Assembly (NCBI RefSeq): GCF_035943795.1
Contig: NZ_DASZBY010000073.1
Span: 67,276 to 131,275 of the forward strand
Reading direction: 5' to 3'
Source of the DNA: Aliidongia sp035943795
Lineage (GTDB): Bacteria > Pseudomonadota > Alphaproteobacteria > ATCC43930 > CGMCC-115725
DNA length: 64,000 nucleotides
Every line of letters starts with the position of its first letter. The first letter of the stretch is position 1. Position numbers and translations under genes: made by a program. Below the pieces are notes generated by a model. That model saw nothing but the letters and a program-made list of their open reading frames with translations, was not told the DNA's origin and did no database searches. Positions 8,147 to 16,981 of the stretch are shown here, in pieces.

Positions 8147-9013
8147 TCACTCCAGCTGGGCGCGGATCGCCTGCAATTCCTCCAGGCGATCCGCGCTCGC
8201 TTTCGGGTAGGTCATCTTCAGACCCTCGAGCGTATCGAGCACGATCTGCGAGACGATCAGGCGGGCGTTCTGCTTGTCGTCGGCCGGGACGACGTACCAG
8301 GGCGCGTCCCGGCTGCTGGTGGCGCCGAGGCACTGCTCGTAGGCCTTCATATATTGCTTCCAGAACTTCCGTTCCTCGAGATCGGCGAGGTTGAACTTCC
8401 AGTTCTTCTCGGGATCGTCGATGCGGGCGATGAACCGTCGCCGCTGCTCGTCCTTGGACAAATGCAGGAAGAATTTGACGATCCGGGTACCGTTTGCCTG
8501 AAGATGTCGCTCCAGGTTCGCGATCGAGCGGTACCGATCCGCCCAGAGCGCCTTTCCGTGTTTCGGGCGGTTCGGGATGCCTTCTCCCTCCAGGATCTCC
8601 GGATGGACTCGGACGATCAGCACCTCTTCATAGTAGGACCGGTTGAAGATGCCGATGCGGCCACGCTCGGGCAATTCGCGGGTGGTGCGCCAGAGAAAAT
8701 CATGCTGCAGCTCGGCCGGTCCGGGATGTTTGAAGCTGGAGACCTGGCACCCTTGCGGATTGATCCCCGACATCACGTGCCGGATCGCCCCGTCCTTGCC
8801 GGCCGCGTCCATCGCCTGGAAGATCAGCAGGACGGAATGACGGTTCGATGCATAGAGCAACTGCTGTTGCGCGCTGAGCCGCAGGACGTGGTCGTCGAGG
8901 ATCTGCCGATAATGCTCTTTGGAAGAGTAGATCGGGTCGACGAGCGTCGGCCATTGCCTGAGGTCGACCGTGTCGCCCTCCCGCACGCGGAAATCCTTGG
9001 CATCGATCTTCAT
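8147..9013 (-). CDS. ppk2: polyphosphate kinase 2 family protein
   Basis: 288 residues. PPK2 enzymes transfer phosphate between polyphosphate and nucleotides. The Walker A motif MDAAGKDG, the following HVMSGINPQG segment, the Walker B region FNRSYYEEV and the arginine-rich lid are all visible. The KDG form of the P-loop is typical of enzymes that phosphorylate nucleoside mono- and diphosphates from polyphosphate (class III type), which is an inference here. The ATG at 9013 is preferred to a TTG at 9055, whose AGGAG is only two bases away. It converges on ligD with 8 bases between the stop codons and is divergent from the MFS gene. Confidence 0.92.
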   Translation of the reverse strand: MKIDAKDFRVREGDTVDLRQWPTLVDPIYSSKEHYRQILDDHVLRLSAQQQLLYASNRHSVLLIFQAMDAAGKDGAIRHVMSGINPQGCQVSSFKHPGPAELQHDFLWRTTRELPERGRIGIFNRSYYEEVLIVRVHPEILEGEGIPNRPKHGKALWADRYRSIANLERHLQANGTRIVKFFLHLSKDEQRRRFIARIDDPEKNWKFNLADLEERKFWKQYMKAYEQCLGATSSRDAPWYVVPADDKQNARLIVSQIVLDTLEGLKMTYPKASADRLEELQAIRAQLE

Positions 9014-9112
9014 CTGGATCCTTTCGGCCGAACGGCTCTCGTCGTTCAAGGCCAACGCTCCTGGAACCGGAACCTCCCGCCCGGGTTCACTTCACACCAG
9101 GAGAGATCGTGA

Positions 9113-10567
9113 ATGATTACAGCGGCCCCGTCGCTTCCGTCGTCTGAGGGCCCGATCCTCGAAACCGATATCCCGTCGCGGCTCGACCGCCTGCATTGGG
9201 GACGCTTCCATACGCTGGTGATTGCGGCGCTCGGCATCACCTGGGTGCTCGACGGCCTGGAGGTCACGCTGGCCGGCGCCGTCTCCGGCGCGCTGCAGGC
9301 AAGTCCCCGGCTGCACCTGAGCGACGACCGCATCGGTCTCGCCGCCAGCGCCTACCTGATCGGCGCGGTCGGTGGCGCGCTCTATTTCGGCTGGCTGACC
9401 GATCGCCTGGGCCGCAAACGCCTGTTCAACATCACCCTGCTGCTCTACCTCGTGTCGACGGTCTTGAGCGCCTGCGCGGTCGATTTCTGGAGTTTCGCGC
9501 TGTTCCGCGCGCTGACCGGCGCCGGTATCGGCGGCGAATATGCGGCGATCAATTCGGCGATCCAGGAACTGATCCCGGCCCGCCTGCGCGGCCGAACCGA
9601 CCTGCTGGTCAACGGCAGCTTCTGGCTGGGGGCGGCCGCAGGCGCGGGCGGGGCGGTCTGGCTGCTGCAGCCGGGCTTCCTGCCGCCGGACATCGGCTGG
9701 CGGCTGGCGTTCGGCATCGGCGCCATCCTGGGCTTGGTCGTGCTGCTGCTGCGCCACTGGGTACCGGAAAGTCCGCGCTGGCTGATGACCAAGGGGCGGC
9801 TCGACGAAGCGAACGAGATCCTGCGCGACATCGAGGCGCGCTGCGGGCAGGGCGATCCACCGGCGGACATGCCCCGCATCAGGATCCGCGCCCGTCCGGA
9901 CGCGATCGGCTTCGTCGAGCTGGCGCGCAGCCTGATGCGCGATCATCCGCGCCGGGTCGCCCTCGGCCTGGTGCTGATGATCGCCCAGGCGTTCTTCTAC
10001 AACGCGATCTTCTTTACCTATCCGCTGGTGCTCGGTCGCTTCTATGCCGTGCCGGCCGACCGCATCGGGCTATACGTGCTGCCGTTCGCCATCGGCAACT
10101 TCCTCGGTCCCGTGCTGCTCGGCCGCCTGTTCGACACGGTCGGGCGCAAGGCGATGATCGCCGGCACCTTCGCCATGTCGGGGCTGCTGCTGATCCTGCT
10201 GGCCTGGCTGTTCGTGACCGACCGGCTCGATGCGGAAAGCCAGACGATCGGCTGGAGCGTCATCTTCTTCTTTGCGTCGGCGGCGGCGAGTTCGGCCTAT
10301 CTGACGGTGGCCGAAAGCTTCCCGCTCGAGATCCGGGCCCTCGTCATCGCGCTCGCCTACGCGGTCGGCACCGCGGTCGGCGGCGTCGCCGGCCCGGCAC
10401 TGTTCGGCCATCTGATCGGCACCGGCGCCCGCATCCAGGTCGGCGGCGGCTATGTCTTCGCGGCCTCGCTGATGCTGATCGCGGCCGGGGTCGAGCTTTG
10501 GCTGGGACTCAATTCCGAGGGGCGGTCGCTTGAGGACATTGCCAAGCCCCTGGCCGGAGTCGATTGA
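9113..10567 (+). CDS. MFS transporter, sugar/metabolite:H+ symporter type
   Basis: 484 residues with about twelve hydrophobic segments by eye. The MFS loop motif DRLGRKRLF lies between helices 2 and 3, and PESPRWL at the end of helix 6 is characteristic of the sugar-porter and metabolite:H+ symporter groups. GRLFDTVGRKAM is the equivalent second-half loop. The central cytoplasmic loop (about residues 225-260) is long and charged. The likely role is inner-membrane proton-coupled uptake of a small organic acid or sugar; the substrate cannot be read from sequence. AGGAGAG sits just upstream of the ATG. Confidence 0.9.
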   Translation: MITAAPSLPSSEGPILETDIPSRLDRLHWGRFHTLVIAALGITWVLDGLEVTLAGAVSGALQASPRLHLSDDRIGLAASAYLIGAVGGALYFGWLTDRLGRKRLFNITLLLYLVSTVLSACAVDFWSFALFRALTGAGIGGEYAAINSAIQELIPARLRGRTDLLVNGSFWLGAAAGAGGAVWLLQPGFLPPDIGWRLAFGIGAILGLVVLLLRHWVPESPRWLMTKGRLDEANEILRDIEARCGQGDPPADMPRIRIRARPDAIGFVELARSLMRDHPRRVALGLVLMIAQAFFYNAIFFTYPLVLGRFYAVPADRIGLYVLPFAIGNFLGPVLLGRLFDTVGRKAMIAGTFAMSGLLLILLAWLFVTDRLDAESQTIGWSVIFFFASAAASSAYLTVAESFPLEIRALVIALAYAVGTAVGGVAGPALFGHLIGTGARIQVGGGYVFAASLMLIAAGVELWLGLNSEGRSLEDIAKPLAGVD

Positions 10568-10627
10568 CCGGCCGCCATGCGCCACGCCCGGGTTTCCCGC
10601 CGGCGTCGGGGCTGCTAGATACGGCGC

Positions 10628-11395
10628 ATGTGCTATCACGTCGCCGCTTTCTACCAATTCGTCGCCCTGCCGGACTTCCGGGAGCTCCAGGAACCGGTGC
10701 GTCGGTTCTGCGAGGAGCTTGGCCTGCGGGGAACCCTGCTGTTGGCTGCGGAGGGTATTAACGGTACCCTTGCCGGCGCGGCCCCGGCGATCGAGGCGCT
10801 GGTCGAGGAACTGATCGGCGGTATGCTGTTTGGCGGCCGGCTCGACAATCTGGACCTGAAGCGCTCGACCGCTCGGGAGATGCCGTTCCAGCGCCTCAAG
10901 GTCCGGCTGCGGCGGGAGATCGTGACGCTGGGCGATCCTGCGACCGATCCGACCCGCCGGGTCGGGACCTATGTCGCACCGACCGACTGGAACGACCTGT
11001 TGGCCGATCCCGAATTGGTGCTGATCGACACACGCAACCGCTTCGAGGTCGCCCTGGGCAGTTTCCCCGGCGCGCTCGACCCCGATACCGAACGCTTCAG
11101 CGAGTTCCGCGACTTCGTCGCCCGCACGCTCGACCCGCGCACCCATCGCAAGGTCGCGATGTTCTGCACCGGCGGCATCCGCTGCGAGAAGGCCAGTGCC
11201 TACATGTTGGAGCAAGGGTTCGAGACGGTCTTTCATTTGAAGGGCGGCATCCTCAAATATCTGGAAGAGGTGCCGGCGGACGAGAGCCGCTGGTCGGGCG
11301 AATGCTTCGTGTTCGACGAACGGGTGACGCTTGGCCACGGTCTGGTCGAACGGTCGGTTGCCGGGCCTTTACGGGAGGAAGCCAGCCATGAGTGA
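10628..11395 (+). CDS. trhO: tRNA uridine(34) hydroxylase TrhO (rhodanese family)
   Basis: 255 residues. TrhO (YceA) hydroxylates wobble U34 of tRNA in the first step of the cmo5U/mcmo5U pathway. An N-terminal acylphosphatase-like domain with LLLAAEGINGTLAG is followed by a rhodanese domain carrying the loop FCTGGIRCEK with Cys180 and Cys186. The family's usual C-terminal extension is short here. The stop overlaps the start of slyX (ATGAGTGA), so the two are translationally coupled. Confidence 0.93.
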   Translation: MCYHVAAFYQFVALPDFRELQEPVRRFCEELGLRGTLLLAAEGINGTLAGAAPAIEALVEELIGGMLFGGRLDNLDLKRSTAREMPFQRLKVRLRREIVTLGDPATDPTRRVGTYVAPTDWNDLLADPELVLIDTRNRFEVALGSFPGALDPDTERFSEFRDFVARTLDPRTHRKVAMFCTGGIRCEKASAYMLEQGFETVFHLKGGILKYLEEVPADESRWSGECFVFDERVTLGHGLVERSVAGPLREEASHE

Positions 11396-11609
11396 TGCCG
11401 AAGCGCTGGCCCGGCGCGTCGATGCGCTGGAAATCCGCCTGACCCACCAGGACGAGATCATCGAGGATTTGAACCGGACCCTCATCGACCAGTGGAAACA
11501 GATCGATCTGCTGACCCGCCGGCTGGCCCGTCTCGGCGATCGGCTGGAGGCCGTCAAGGATGGCGCCGACGCCGGGCCGCAGCGCGAACCGCCGCCCCCG
11601 CATTACTGA
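11388..11609 (+). CDS. slyX: SlyX family protein
   Basis: 73-residue SlyX-like protein: a heptad-patterned coiled coil (LARRVDALEIRLTHQDEIIE then LNRTLIDQWKQIDLLTRRL) with a Pro-rich acidic tail ending PPPPHY, the usual family ending. Its molecular role is unknown. It overlaps the trhO stop by 8 bases and has a GGGAGGAAG ribosome site within the trhO coding sequence. Confidence 0.9.
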   Translation: MSDAEALARRVDALEIRLTHQDEIIEDLNRTLIDQWKQIDLLTRRLARLGDRLEAVKDGADAGPQREPPPPHY

Positions 11610-11705
11610 CCCCGGGCATCGATCGCCAGAAACCTCAACCGGTCGGACGATCCCGCGTGGTACCGTGACACGAGAATACGGAACGCAGTTGCCATAGGAG
11701 ATTTC

Positions 11706-11894
11706 ATGGCTTTCAAGCCGAATTACAATCAGCAGCGCGCCGAGCGCGACCGACTGAAGAAAGCGAAGAAGGAAGAGAAGCTGAAGCGTCGCCAGGAGGC
11801 GGCGGCACGCGGCGAGCCGGTCGACGGCCTGGCCGACGACGATCAGGACGGCGACGAGGCGGAACCTGGTGAACAGGCCGAACCGTCGGCATGA
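11706..11894 (+). CDS. small highly charged conserved protein
   Basis: 62 residues starting MAFKPNYNQQRAERDRLKKA. A basic, Lys/Glu-rich helical first half is followed by an acidic Asp/Glu-rich tail. Similar short proteins with a MAFKPNYNQQR start occur widely in alphaproteobacteria as hypothetical proteins. TAGGAG lies just before the ATG. The strongly bipolar charge suggests an RNA- or ribosome-associated or intrinsically disordered protein, but there is no direct evidence. Confidence 0.7.
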   Translation: MAFKPNYNQQRAERDRLKKAKKEEKLKRRQEAAARGEPVDGLADDDQDGDEAEPGEQAEPSA

Positions 11895-11949
11895 GCCGTC
11901 CTTCCTGTCCGGCTCCGCCTGTTTCCGTTCCTTACCGAGTACGCTGATC

Positions 11950-12174
11950 ATGGCCCGCAAGAAAGCGACGGACAACGTGTTCGTGTTCTTCGACATCGTC
12001 TATGAGGACGGTGCCCTCAGTTCGAACCGCAAGGTGCGGAGCGGCGAATTGCTCGGCCTCGACGGCGACCTGCCGGCGCGGACGATTCTGGAAGCCGAGG
12101 ATGAAAAGATCGGCCTGATGTCCGGCCGCCCGCGTGGCCCGATCAAGAGCCTCGTCCGCTCGCCCGGTCAATAA
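11950..12174 (+). CDS. conserved hypothetical protein (74 aa)
   Basis: Begins MARKKATDNVFVFFDIVYED, followed by a compact alternating beta/turn pattern and a basic end (GRPRGPIKSLVRS). No known motif is recognised. The ATG at 11950 is chosen over the upstream open frame from 11869, because that frame overlaps the preceding gene and the region between looks non-coding. It lies 55 bases after the small charged protein on the same strand, and both may be on the trhO transcript. A 10-bp inverted repeat at 12233-12266 may end it. Confidence 0.65.
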   Translation: MARKKATDNVFVFFDIVYEDGALSSNRKVRSGELLGLDGDLPARTILEAEDEKIGLMSGRPRGPIKSLVRSPGQ

Positions 12175-12232
12175 GCCGGCGCGCTGCCCGAGCGGTAGCG
12201 CACCGCCGATTTATCGACGGCCCGATCTGAAA

Positions 12233-12266
12233 ACGGCCCGCTTCCGCAAGCACGGCAGCGGGCCGT
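12233..12266 (+). terminator. inverted repeat, weak terminator candidate
   Basis: ACGGCCCGCT at 12233-12242 pairs exactly with 12257-12266 across a 14-base loop. It lies 59 bases after the preceding stop and ahead of the pobA control region. No clear T-tract follows, so termination is only plausible. Confidence 0.4.
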
Positions 12267-12292
12267 GCCGTTCCTCAGTTCGCTGAACAAAT

Positions 12293-12309
12293 TGTTTGCT
12301 TAGCAAACA
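12293..12309. promoter_or_regulatory. 17-bp palindromic operator upstream of pobA
   Basis: TGTTTGCTTAGCAAACA is a perfect 8+1+8 palindrome ending 48 bases before the pobA start. It stands out as AT-rich in a GC-rich region. The position and symmetry fit a dimeric regulator (IclR/PobR-, MarR- or LysR-type). No regulator gene is adjacent, unlike the common divergent pobR arrangement. Confidence 0.6.
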
Positions 12310-12357
12310 TAGTCTGTTCTAATCACGTGGTCGGAACGTGGGCGAGAGGTCAGGGTG

Positions 12358-13533
12358 ATGCGTACGCAGGTCGGGATCGTCGGGGCAGGGCCCGCGGGGC
12401 TGCTGCTGTCCCATCTGCTGCATCGCTGCGGCATCTCGTCGGTCGTCCTCGAAGCCCGCAGCCGCCGCTATGTCGAGGAGCGCATTCGCGCCGGCGTGCT
12501 GGAGCAGGGCACGGTCGATCTGTTGAACGAAGCCGGCGTCGGCGCCCGCATGCAACGCGAAGGGCTGGTCCACCACGGCATCGAGCTGCGCTTTTCCGGC
12601 CGCAACCATCGCATCGATTTCGCCGATCTGACCGGGCACGGCGTCACCGTTTATGGCCAGCACGAGGTCGTGAAGGACCTGATCGCCCAACGGCTGGCCG
12701 ATGGCGGCGACATCCGTTTCGAGGCCGAGGAGGTCTCGGTACAGGACGTGGAGACCGCGCGTCCGAGGATCCGGTTTCGCCATGCGGGTCGGAGCCAGGA
12801 ACTCGATTGCGATTTCATTGCCGGTTGCGATGGTTTCCACGGCATCTGCCGGCCGTCGATCCCGGCCGGCCAACTCACGACCTACGACCGCGTCTATCCG
12901 TTCGCCTGGCTCGGCATCCTGGCTCAGGCGGCGCCGTCCCAGGACGAACTGATCTACGCCAATCACCCCGACGGCTTCGCGCTCTATTCCATGCGCTCGC
13001 CCGAGATCACGCGGCTCTATCTGCAGTGCCGGCCGGACGAGGATCCGGCGGACTGGTCGGATGACCGGATCTGGAGCGCGCTGCACGCACGGTTGGGCGA
13101 CGGGGCCGACGGCTGGCGGCTCAACGAGGGGCCGATCCTGCAGAAGAGCGTGACGCCCATGCGCAGCTTCGTGACCGAGCCGATGCGCCACGGCCGGATG
13201 TTCCTGGCCGGCGACGCGGCCCATATCGTGCCGCCGACCGGCGCCAAGGGCATGAACCTCGCCGTCGCCGATATCAGGGTGTTGGCCGCGGCACTTGACG
13301 GCTTCTACCGGCGCGGCGACGAGGCGGGACTCGACGGCTATTCCGCGACCTGCCTCCGGCGGATCTGGCGCATGCAGCGGTTTTCCTGGTGGATGACCTC
13401 GATGCTGCATCGCTTCGACGACAAGGGCGATTTCGACCAGCGCGTCCAATTGGCCGAACTCGAGTATGTCACAAGTTCGCGAGCAGCCTCCGAAAGCCTG
13501 GCGGAAAACTACGTCGGACTGATGCGCCGCTGA
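12358..13533 (+). CDS. pobA: 4-hydroxybenzoate 3-monooxygenase
   Basis: 391-residue flavoprotein that converts 4-hydroxybenzoate, O2 and NADPH to protocatechuate, feeding the beta-ketoadipate pathway. It aligns by eye along its length with Pseudomonas PobA: the FAD-binding GAGPAGLLL near the N-terminus, RIRAGVLEQGTVDLL, CDGFHGICR, LIYANHPDGFALY, the second FAD motif FLAGDAAHIVPPTGAKGMNL and the end RFSWWMTSMLH. A GTG lies one codon before the chosen ATG. No protocatechuate genes are near, so the rest of the pathway must be elsewhere. A palindromic operator lies directly upstream. Confidence 0.96.
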   Translation: MRTQVGIVGAGPAGLLLSHLLHRCGISSVVLEARSRRYVEERIRAGVLEQGTVDLLNEAGVGARMQREGLVHHGIELRFSGRNHRIDFADLTGHGVTVYGQHEVVKDLIAQRLADGGDIRFEAEEVSVQDVETARPRIRFRHAGRSQELDCDFIAGCDGFHGICRPSIPAGQLTTYDRVYPFAWLGILAQAAPSQDELIYANHPDGFALYSMRSPEITRLYLQCRPDEDPADWSDDRIWSALHARLGDGADGWRLNEGPILQKSVTPMRSFVTEPMRHGRMFLAGDAAHIVPPTGAKGMNLAVADIRVLAAALDGFYRRGDEAGLDGYSATCLRRIWRMQRFSWWMTSMLHRFDDKGDFDQRVQLAELEYVTSSRAASESLAENYVGLMRR

Positions 13534-13709
13534 CCCCCGGGGTGGCGGGCTACCGTTTCAAGGGCCGCCGACGGATGGCTCTCATCGAAAGCCATGCGTG
13601 GCGTGGACACCGCGCTGCACCACGTCTTCGTGCAGGCAAGACGAGGGCGAATGGAAGCGCCGGTCTTGCCCGCGGCCGGAGGCCGCATGCGTTCCAAAGG
13701 ATTGCCGCC

Positions 13710-13844
13710 ATGTCCGCTACCCTGTCCCGTCTGCGTCGGATACTTCCCATCATCCTGTTGCTGTTCGCGATGGGATCCAGCCTGTCCGCCTGCGCCGACA
13801 TTCATCCAAGTACTGTGGCTCATAGTCCGAACTTTCACGGCTGA
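13710..13844 (+). CDS. putative tiny lipoprotein (44 aa) or gene remnant
   Basis: Encodes MSATLSRLRRILPIILLLFA then a lipobox LSAC with the lipidation cysteine at residue 28, leaving a mature peptide of only 17 residues. AAAGG lies nine bases upstream of the ATG. The signal peptide is textbook, but the mature part runs into the AT-rich region and may be the truncated end of a once longer lipoprotein. Entericidin-like tiny lipoproteins are an alternative. It is the only coding candidate in the roughly 630-base gap after pobA. Confidence 0.45.
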   Translation: MSATLSRLRRILPIILLLFAMGSSLSACADIHPSTVAHSPNFHG

Positions 13845-13889
13845 TTCGACATTCTTGCCGGACTTTTTGGTCGGCGGGACTTCAGTGAG

Positions 13890-14158
13890 AAGGCTCGCCA
13901 TAGGAAAAGACCTGAAATTGACACACTAAATTCGATCGCCATCTTCAATGAAATGCTCCATCTAATTGAAGATAAATTCCGTAAAATTACAGTAAAATCA
14001 TCTATGGGAATATTTCTGTAAAATGTAATAAATGTAGTATTGCTCGTAGCTCTGCAAAATGGTAAAAGTTAACTTATCCGAAACCCACTAAAACCTAAAA
14101 AGTGACGGAGACGTCGTATTTGTGGCGACGTGGTCTGTAAAAAGCTTTAGAGGTCAGA
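13890..14158. other. AT-rich intergenic island upstream of the large exported protein
   Basis: About 270 bases in which runs such as TGTAAAATGTAATAAATG dominate, in sharp contrast to the GC-rich surroundings. It contains no credible open frame; several TATAAT-like hexamers are present but no single promoter stands out. It probably holds the promoter of the following gene and may be a target for a nucleoid or xenogeneic silencer. Confidence 0.6.
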
Positions 14159-14161
14159 GTG

Positions 14162-16981
14162 ATGGGCGCTTCGGTGCGGTGTTTGGCGCTAATGGGTACT
14201 GCGATTGCCATCGGTTTTACGCCGGCGGCGAAGGCCCAGACGGTTCTTACGGCGACCAACGCCGTCAACGGGGTCATCGCCGTGCCGGATACGGCCGGAA
14301 AGCCGGTAACGGTTCGCGGCGATGGCAAGACGGGCATCAGCCTGTGGTTCCCCTATTATTGGGTGCCGGCCGTGAAGGTCGTCAGCGACAACGGCACGAT
14401 TCTCGAGACCCATGCCAGCGGGCAAGTCACTACACTGGTCAACGTGCCGAGGGTGTCTTTCAGCGACGGCACACAGCTCGACCTCACCGGCGCCCAGCCG
14501 GTCGCCACGACGCCGGTGCACCTGAGCGCCACGGGCGTGATCTGGCGTGCTTCTGCCGTTCCGACGTCGGCGAGCACCGCCGACGTGGTAGGCGTGCGGC
14601 TCGAGAACAACACGACCAAGGCGATGCCGTCGCGTGCCGTGACGTTCGGCCAGGCTTTCGTCAAAGGAGATGTGCCGGCCGGTTCCGCGCTCGTCGCCAA
14701 GCTGTCGACGGGCGGCGTCCTGCCGGTCCAGATGGACGTGAAGGCGCGCCATGCCGACGGGTCGGTCCGCCATGCTGTCCTCACCATCATGGCGCCTGCC
14801 ATCGCCGCCTCGTCCGCGGTCCAGCTGATGCTGTCGCACAACCCGACCGGCCCTGCCGGGGCTGTCCTGACGGCGCAGAGCCTTCTGGCGCACGGCTACA
14901 ACGTGCAGCTGGTGTTGAGCGGCAAGTCGATCAACACGACGATCAACGCGGCCACTGTCCTGTCGGCAGCGCTCGCGAACGGAACGGCGCAGACCTGGCT
15001 CTCGGGTCCCTACGCGGCCGAATACCGTGTCTCGACTCCGATCGATACCCATCTGCGCGCCACGTTCGATATCCGCACCCTGGCGGACGGCGGCGTCATG
15101 ACCGACGTCACGGTGGCAAACGACTACGCCTACCTGGCGCCGGTGACCTATAGCTACAACGCGCAGCTCGTCGACCATGGCGCGACGGTGTGGCAGGCGA
15201 ACGGCGTCACCCAGGGTCGCTTCCAGGAATGGCACAAGTCGGTGCTGAGCGAGACCGCTGGCCCCCATGTGGTGTTCGACGTCAGCTATCTCGAGCGCGC
15301 CGGTGCCGTTCAGAATTTCGACCTGAGCTCGGGCGTCTCCGCCAGCGCCGTCCAATCGCAGCAGAGCGCGCTCACCGCCACCAATACCGCACCGGTCGGC
15401 AACGCGCTCATCGTCCTTTATATGGGCCAGACCGGCGGACGCGACGACGTCGGCCCCACGACCAACTGGTCGGCCAACTATCTGGTTGCCCAGAACGAGG
15501 CGACGCAGGCGGTCATGCTGGCGAACGCCGATGCGGCGGCCAGCATTCCCTGGCATATGCGCGAAACCAGTGGACTGCTCGTCACCGCCGACAGCCGCCC
15601 TGGCCTCTGGATGGACCAGCGCTGCGTCGGCAAGGATTGCGCCACGGGCGGTTTCGACACCAGCTCGACCGGCTGGACGCTCGACTTCGCTCACGAAGCG
15701 GATCTGACCTACGTGCCCTACCTCGTCACCGGCAGCCATTTCTATCTGGACCAGCTCCAGGTCGAGGCGAACGCCAGCTTGTTGGCCAAGAACCCGTCGT
15801 ACCGCACGGCAAGCGGGCTGCTCTACACCTCGAACCAGATCCGCGGCACCGCCTGGAACATGCGCGACTTCACCAACGCCGCCTGGATCACGCCCGATGC
15901 CGACCTCGCGAAGAGCTATTTCGTCGTCAAGACCGCGAACAACCTGGCGGGGCTCGACGCGCTCTATGTGACCCAGCGCAGCATGAAGGCCTACGGCGCG
16001 ATCGAAGGCTTCATCATGGGCGATCACCCGACCAGCACGGCCCCCTGGGAGCAGGATTTCGTCGCGATGATCCTGTCGCAATCGACGGCGCGGAGCTTCA
16101 ACGGTGCGTCGGACCTGTCGAACTGGATGACGAACTTCATCGCCGGTCGCTTCATCAACGGCGCCAACGGCTATAACCCGCTGCACGGTTCGACCTACTG
16201 GCCGTTCACGATCGACCCGGTCACCAACAAGACGATCAATACCTGGGCCTGGTTCTACAATGCGAATTTCGCGGGCCAGCCGGCGCCGACCGAGCTCGAC
16301 GGTTATCCGAGCGGCCGGGACGGCTATGCCGCGATCGGCCGCGCCGGCAATGCCGCCCTGTTCTCCAGCACGGGATCGACCGACGCCCTGCAGGCCTACA
16401 GCTATATCGTCAGCCAGACGCCGGCCATCTATGCGGCCTTCCAGACCGGCAATGCCTTCAACATCAATCCCCGGCTGCCGGATGGACATGTCTTGCAGAA
16501 CAACGAGATTTTCCCCGCTGCCGCCAGCGGCGGAACGGTGACCGCGCCCACCAGCCACTCCCTGCTGATCGGGGCGGCCACCACGACGACCTTGAAGGCG
16601 GCACCGGGCGTCTCGATCCTCTATGCCGGAACAGGCCCGACGACGCTCGTCGCGGCGAACGGCACCAACTACATCTATCCGGGCGCCGGCCGGAACATTG
16701 TCACCGGCGCGCCGGGCACTGCATACATCAAGACCGGCACCGGCGCCGTCCAGATCAACCTCGCCGCCACGGACAACGCGGTCGATACGATCGACAACTT
16801 CAAGCCGGGCGTCGACCATATCCATGTCACCGGCTTGACCGGTACGGCGGTAGCCATCCTGGCGTCCGCCGCACCCACGACCTCGGGCGGGCGCAGCGCC
16901 GTCATCCTGAAGGTCGGGGCCAGCCACTCGGTCGTGGTCAGGGGATTGACCACCGCCCAGCTGCAGGGCGCTTTCAACTAG
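14162..16981 (+). CDS. large exported protein with toroid-like body and beta-roll-like C-terminus
   Basis: 939 residues, function not recognised. A Sec signal peptide (hydrophobic LALMGTAIAIGF, cleavage after PAAKA at residue 25) starts it. Residues from about 190 to 780 contain segments such as FDIRTLADGGVMTDVTVAND, WSANYLVAQNEA, AASIPWHMRETSG and YVPYLVTGSHFYLDQL. These recall large uncharacterised proteins related to the YetA/PcRGLX rhamnogalacturonan-lyase-like toroids; this comparison is from memory. The last 140 residues are Gly/Thr/Ala-rich with short repeats (ILYAGTGPTTLV, YIYPGAGRNIV, YIKTGTGAVQI) and a DNFKPGVDHIHV segment like the end of RTX beta-rolls. It stands alone behind an AT-rich leader. 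Confidence 0.8.
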   Translation: MGASVRCLALMGTAIAIGFTPAAKAQTVLTATNAVNGVIAVPDTAGKPVTVRGDGKTGISLWFPYYWVPAVKVVSDNGTILETHASGQVTTLVNVPRVSFSDGTQLDLTGAQPVATTPVHLSATGVIWRASAVPTSASTADVVGVRLENNTTKAMPSRAVTFGQAFVKGDVPAGSALVAKLSTGGVLPVQMDVKARHADGSVRHAVLTIMAPAIAASSAVQLMLSHNPTGPAGAVLTAQSLLAHGYNVQLVLSGKSINTTINAATVLSAALANGTAQTWLSGPYAAEYRVSTPIDTHLRATFDIRTLADGGVMTDVTVANDYAYLAPVTYSYNAQLVDHGATVWQANGVTQGRFQEWHKSVLSETAGPHVVFDVSYLERAGAVQNFDLSSGVSASAVQSQQSALTATNTAPVGNALIVLYMGQTGGRDDVGPTTNWSANYLVAQNEATQAVMLANADAAASIPWHMRETSGLLVTADSRPGLWMDQRCVGKDCATGGFDTSSTGWTLDFAHEADLTYVPYLVTGSHFYLDQLQVEANASLLAKNPSYRTASGLLYTSNQIRGTAWNMRDFTNAAWITPDADLAKSYFVVKTANNLAGLDALYVTQRSMKAYGAIEGFIMGDHPTSTAPWEQDFVAMILSQSTARSFNGASDLSNWMTNFIAGRFINGANGYNPLHGSTYWPFTIDPVTNKTINTWAWFYNANFAGQPAPTELDGYPSGRDGYAAIGRAGNAALFSSTGSTDALQAYSYIVSQTPAIYAAFQTGNAFNINPRLPDGHVLQNNEIFPAAASGGTVTAPTSHSLLIGAATTTTLKAAPGVSILYAGTGPTTLVAANGTNYIYPGAGRNIVTGAPGTAYIKTGTGAVQINLAATDNAVDTIDNFKPGVDHIHVTGLTGTAVAILASAAPTTSGGRSAVILKVGASHSVVVRGLTTAQLQGAFN

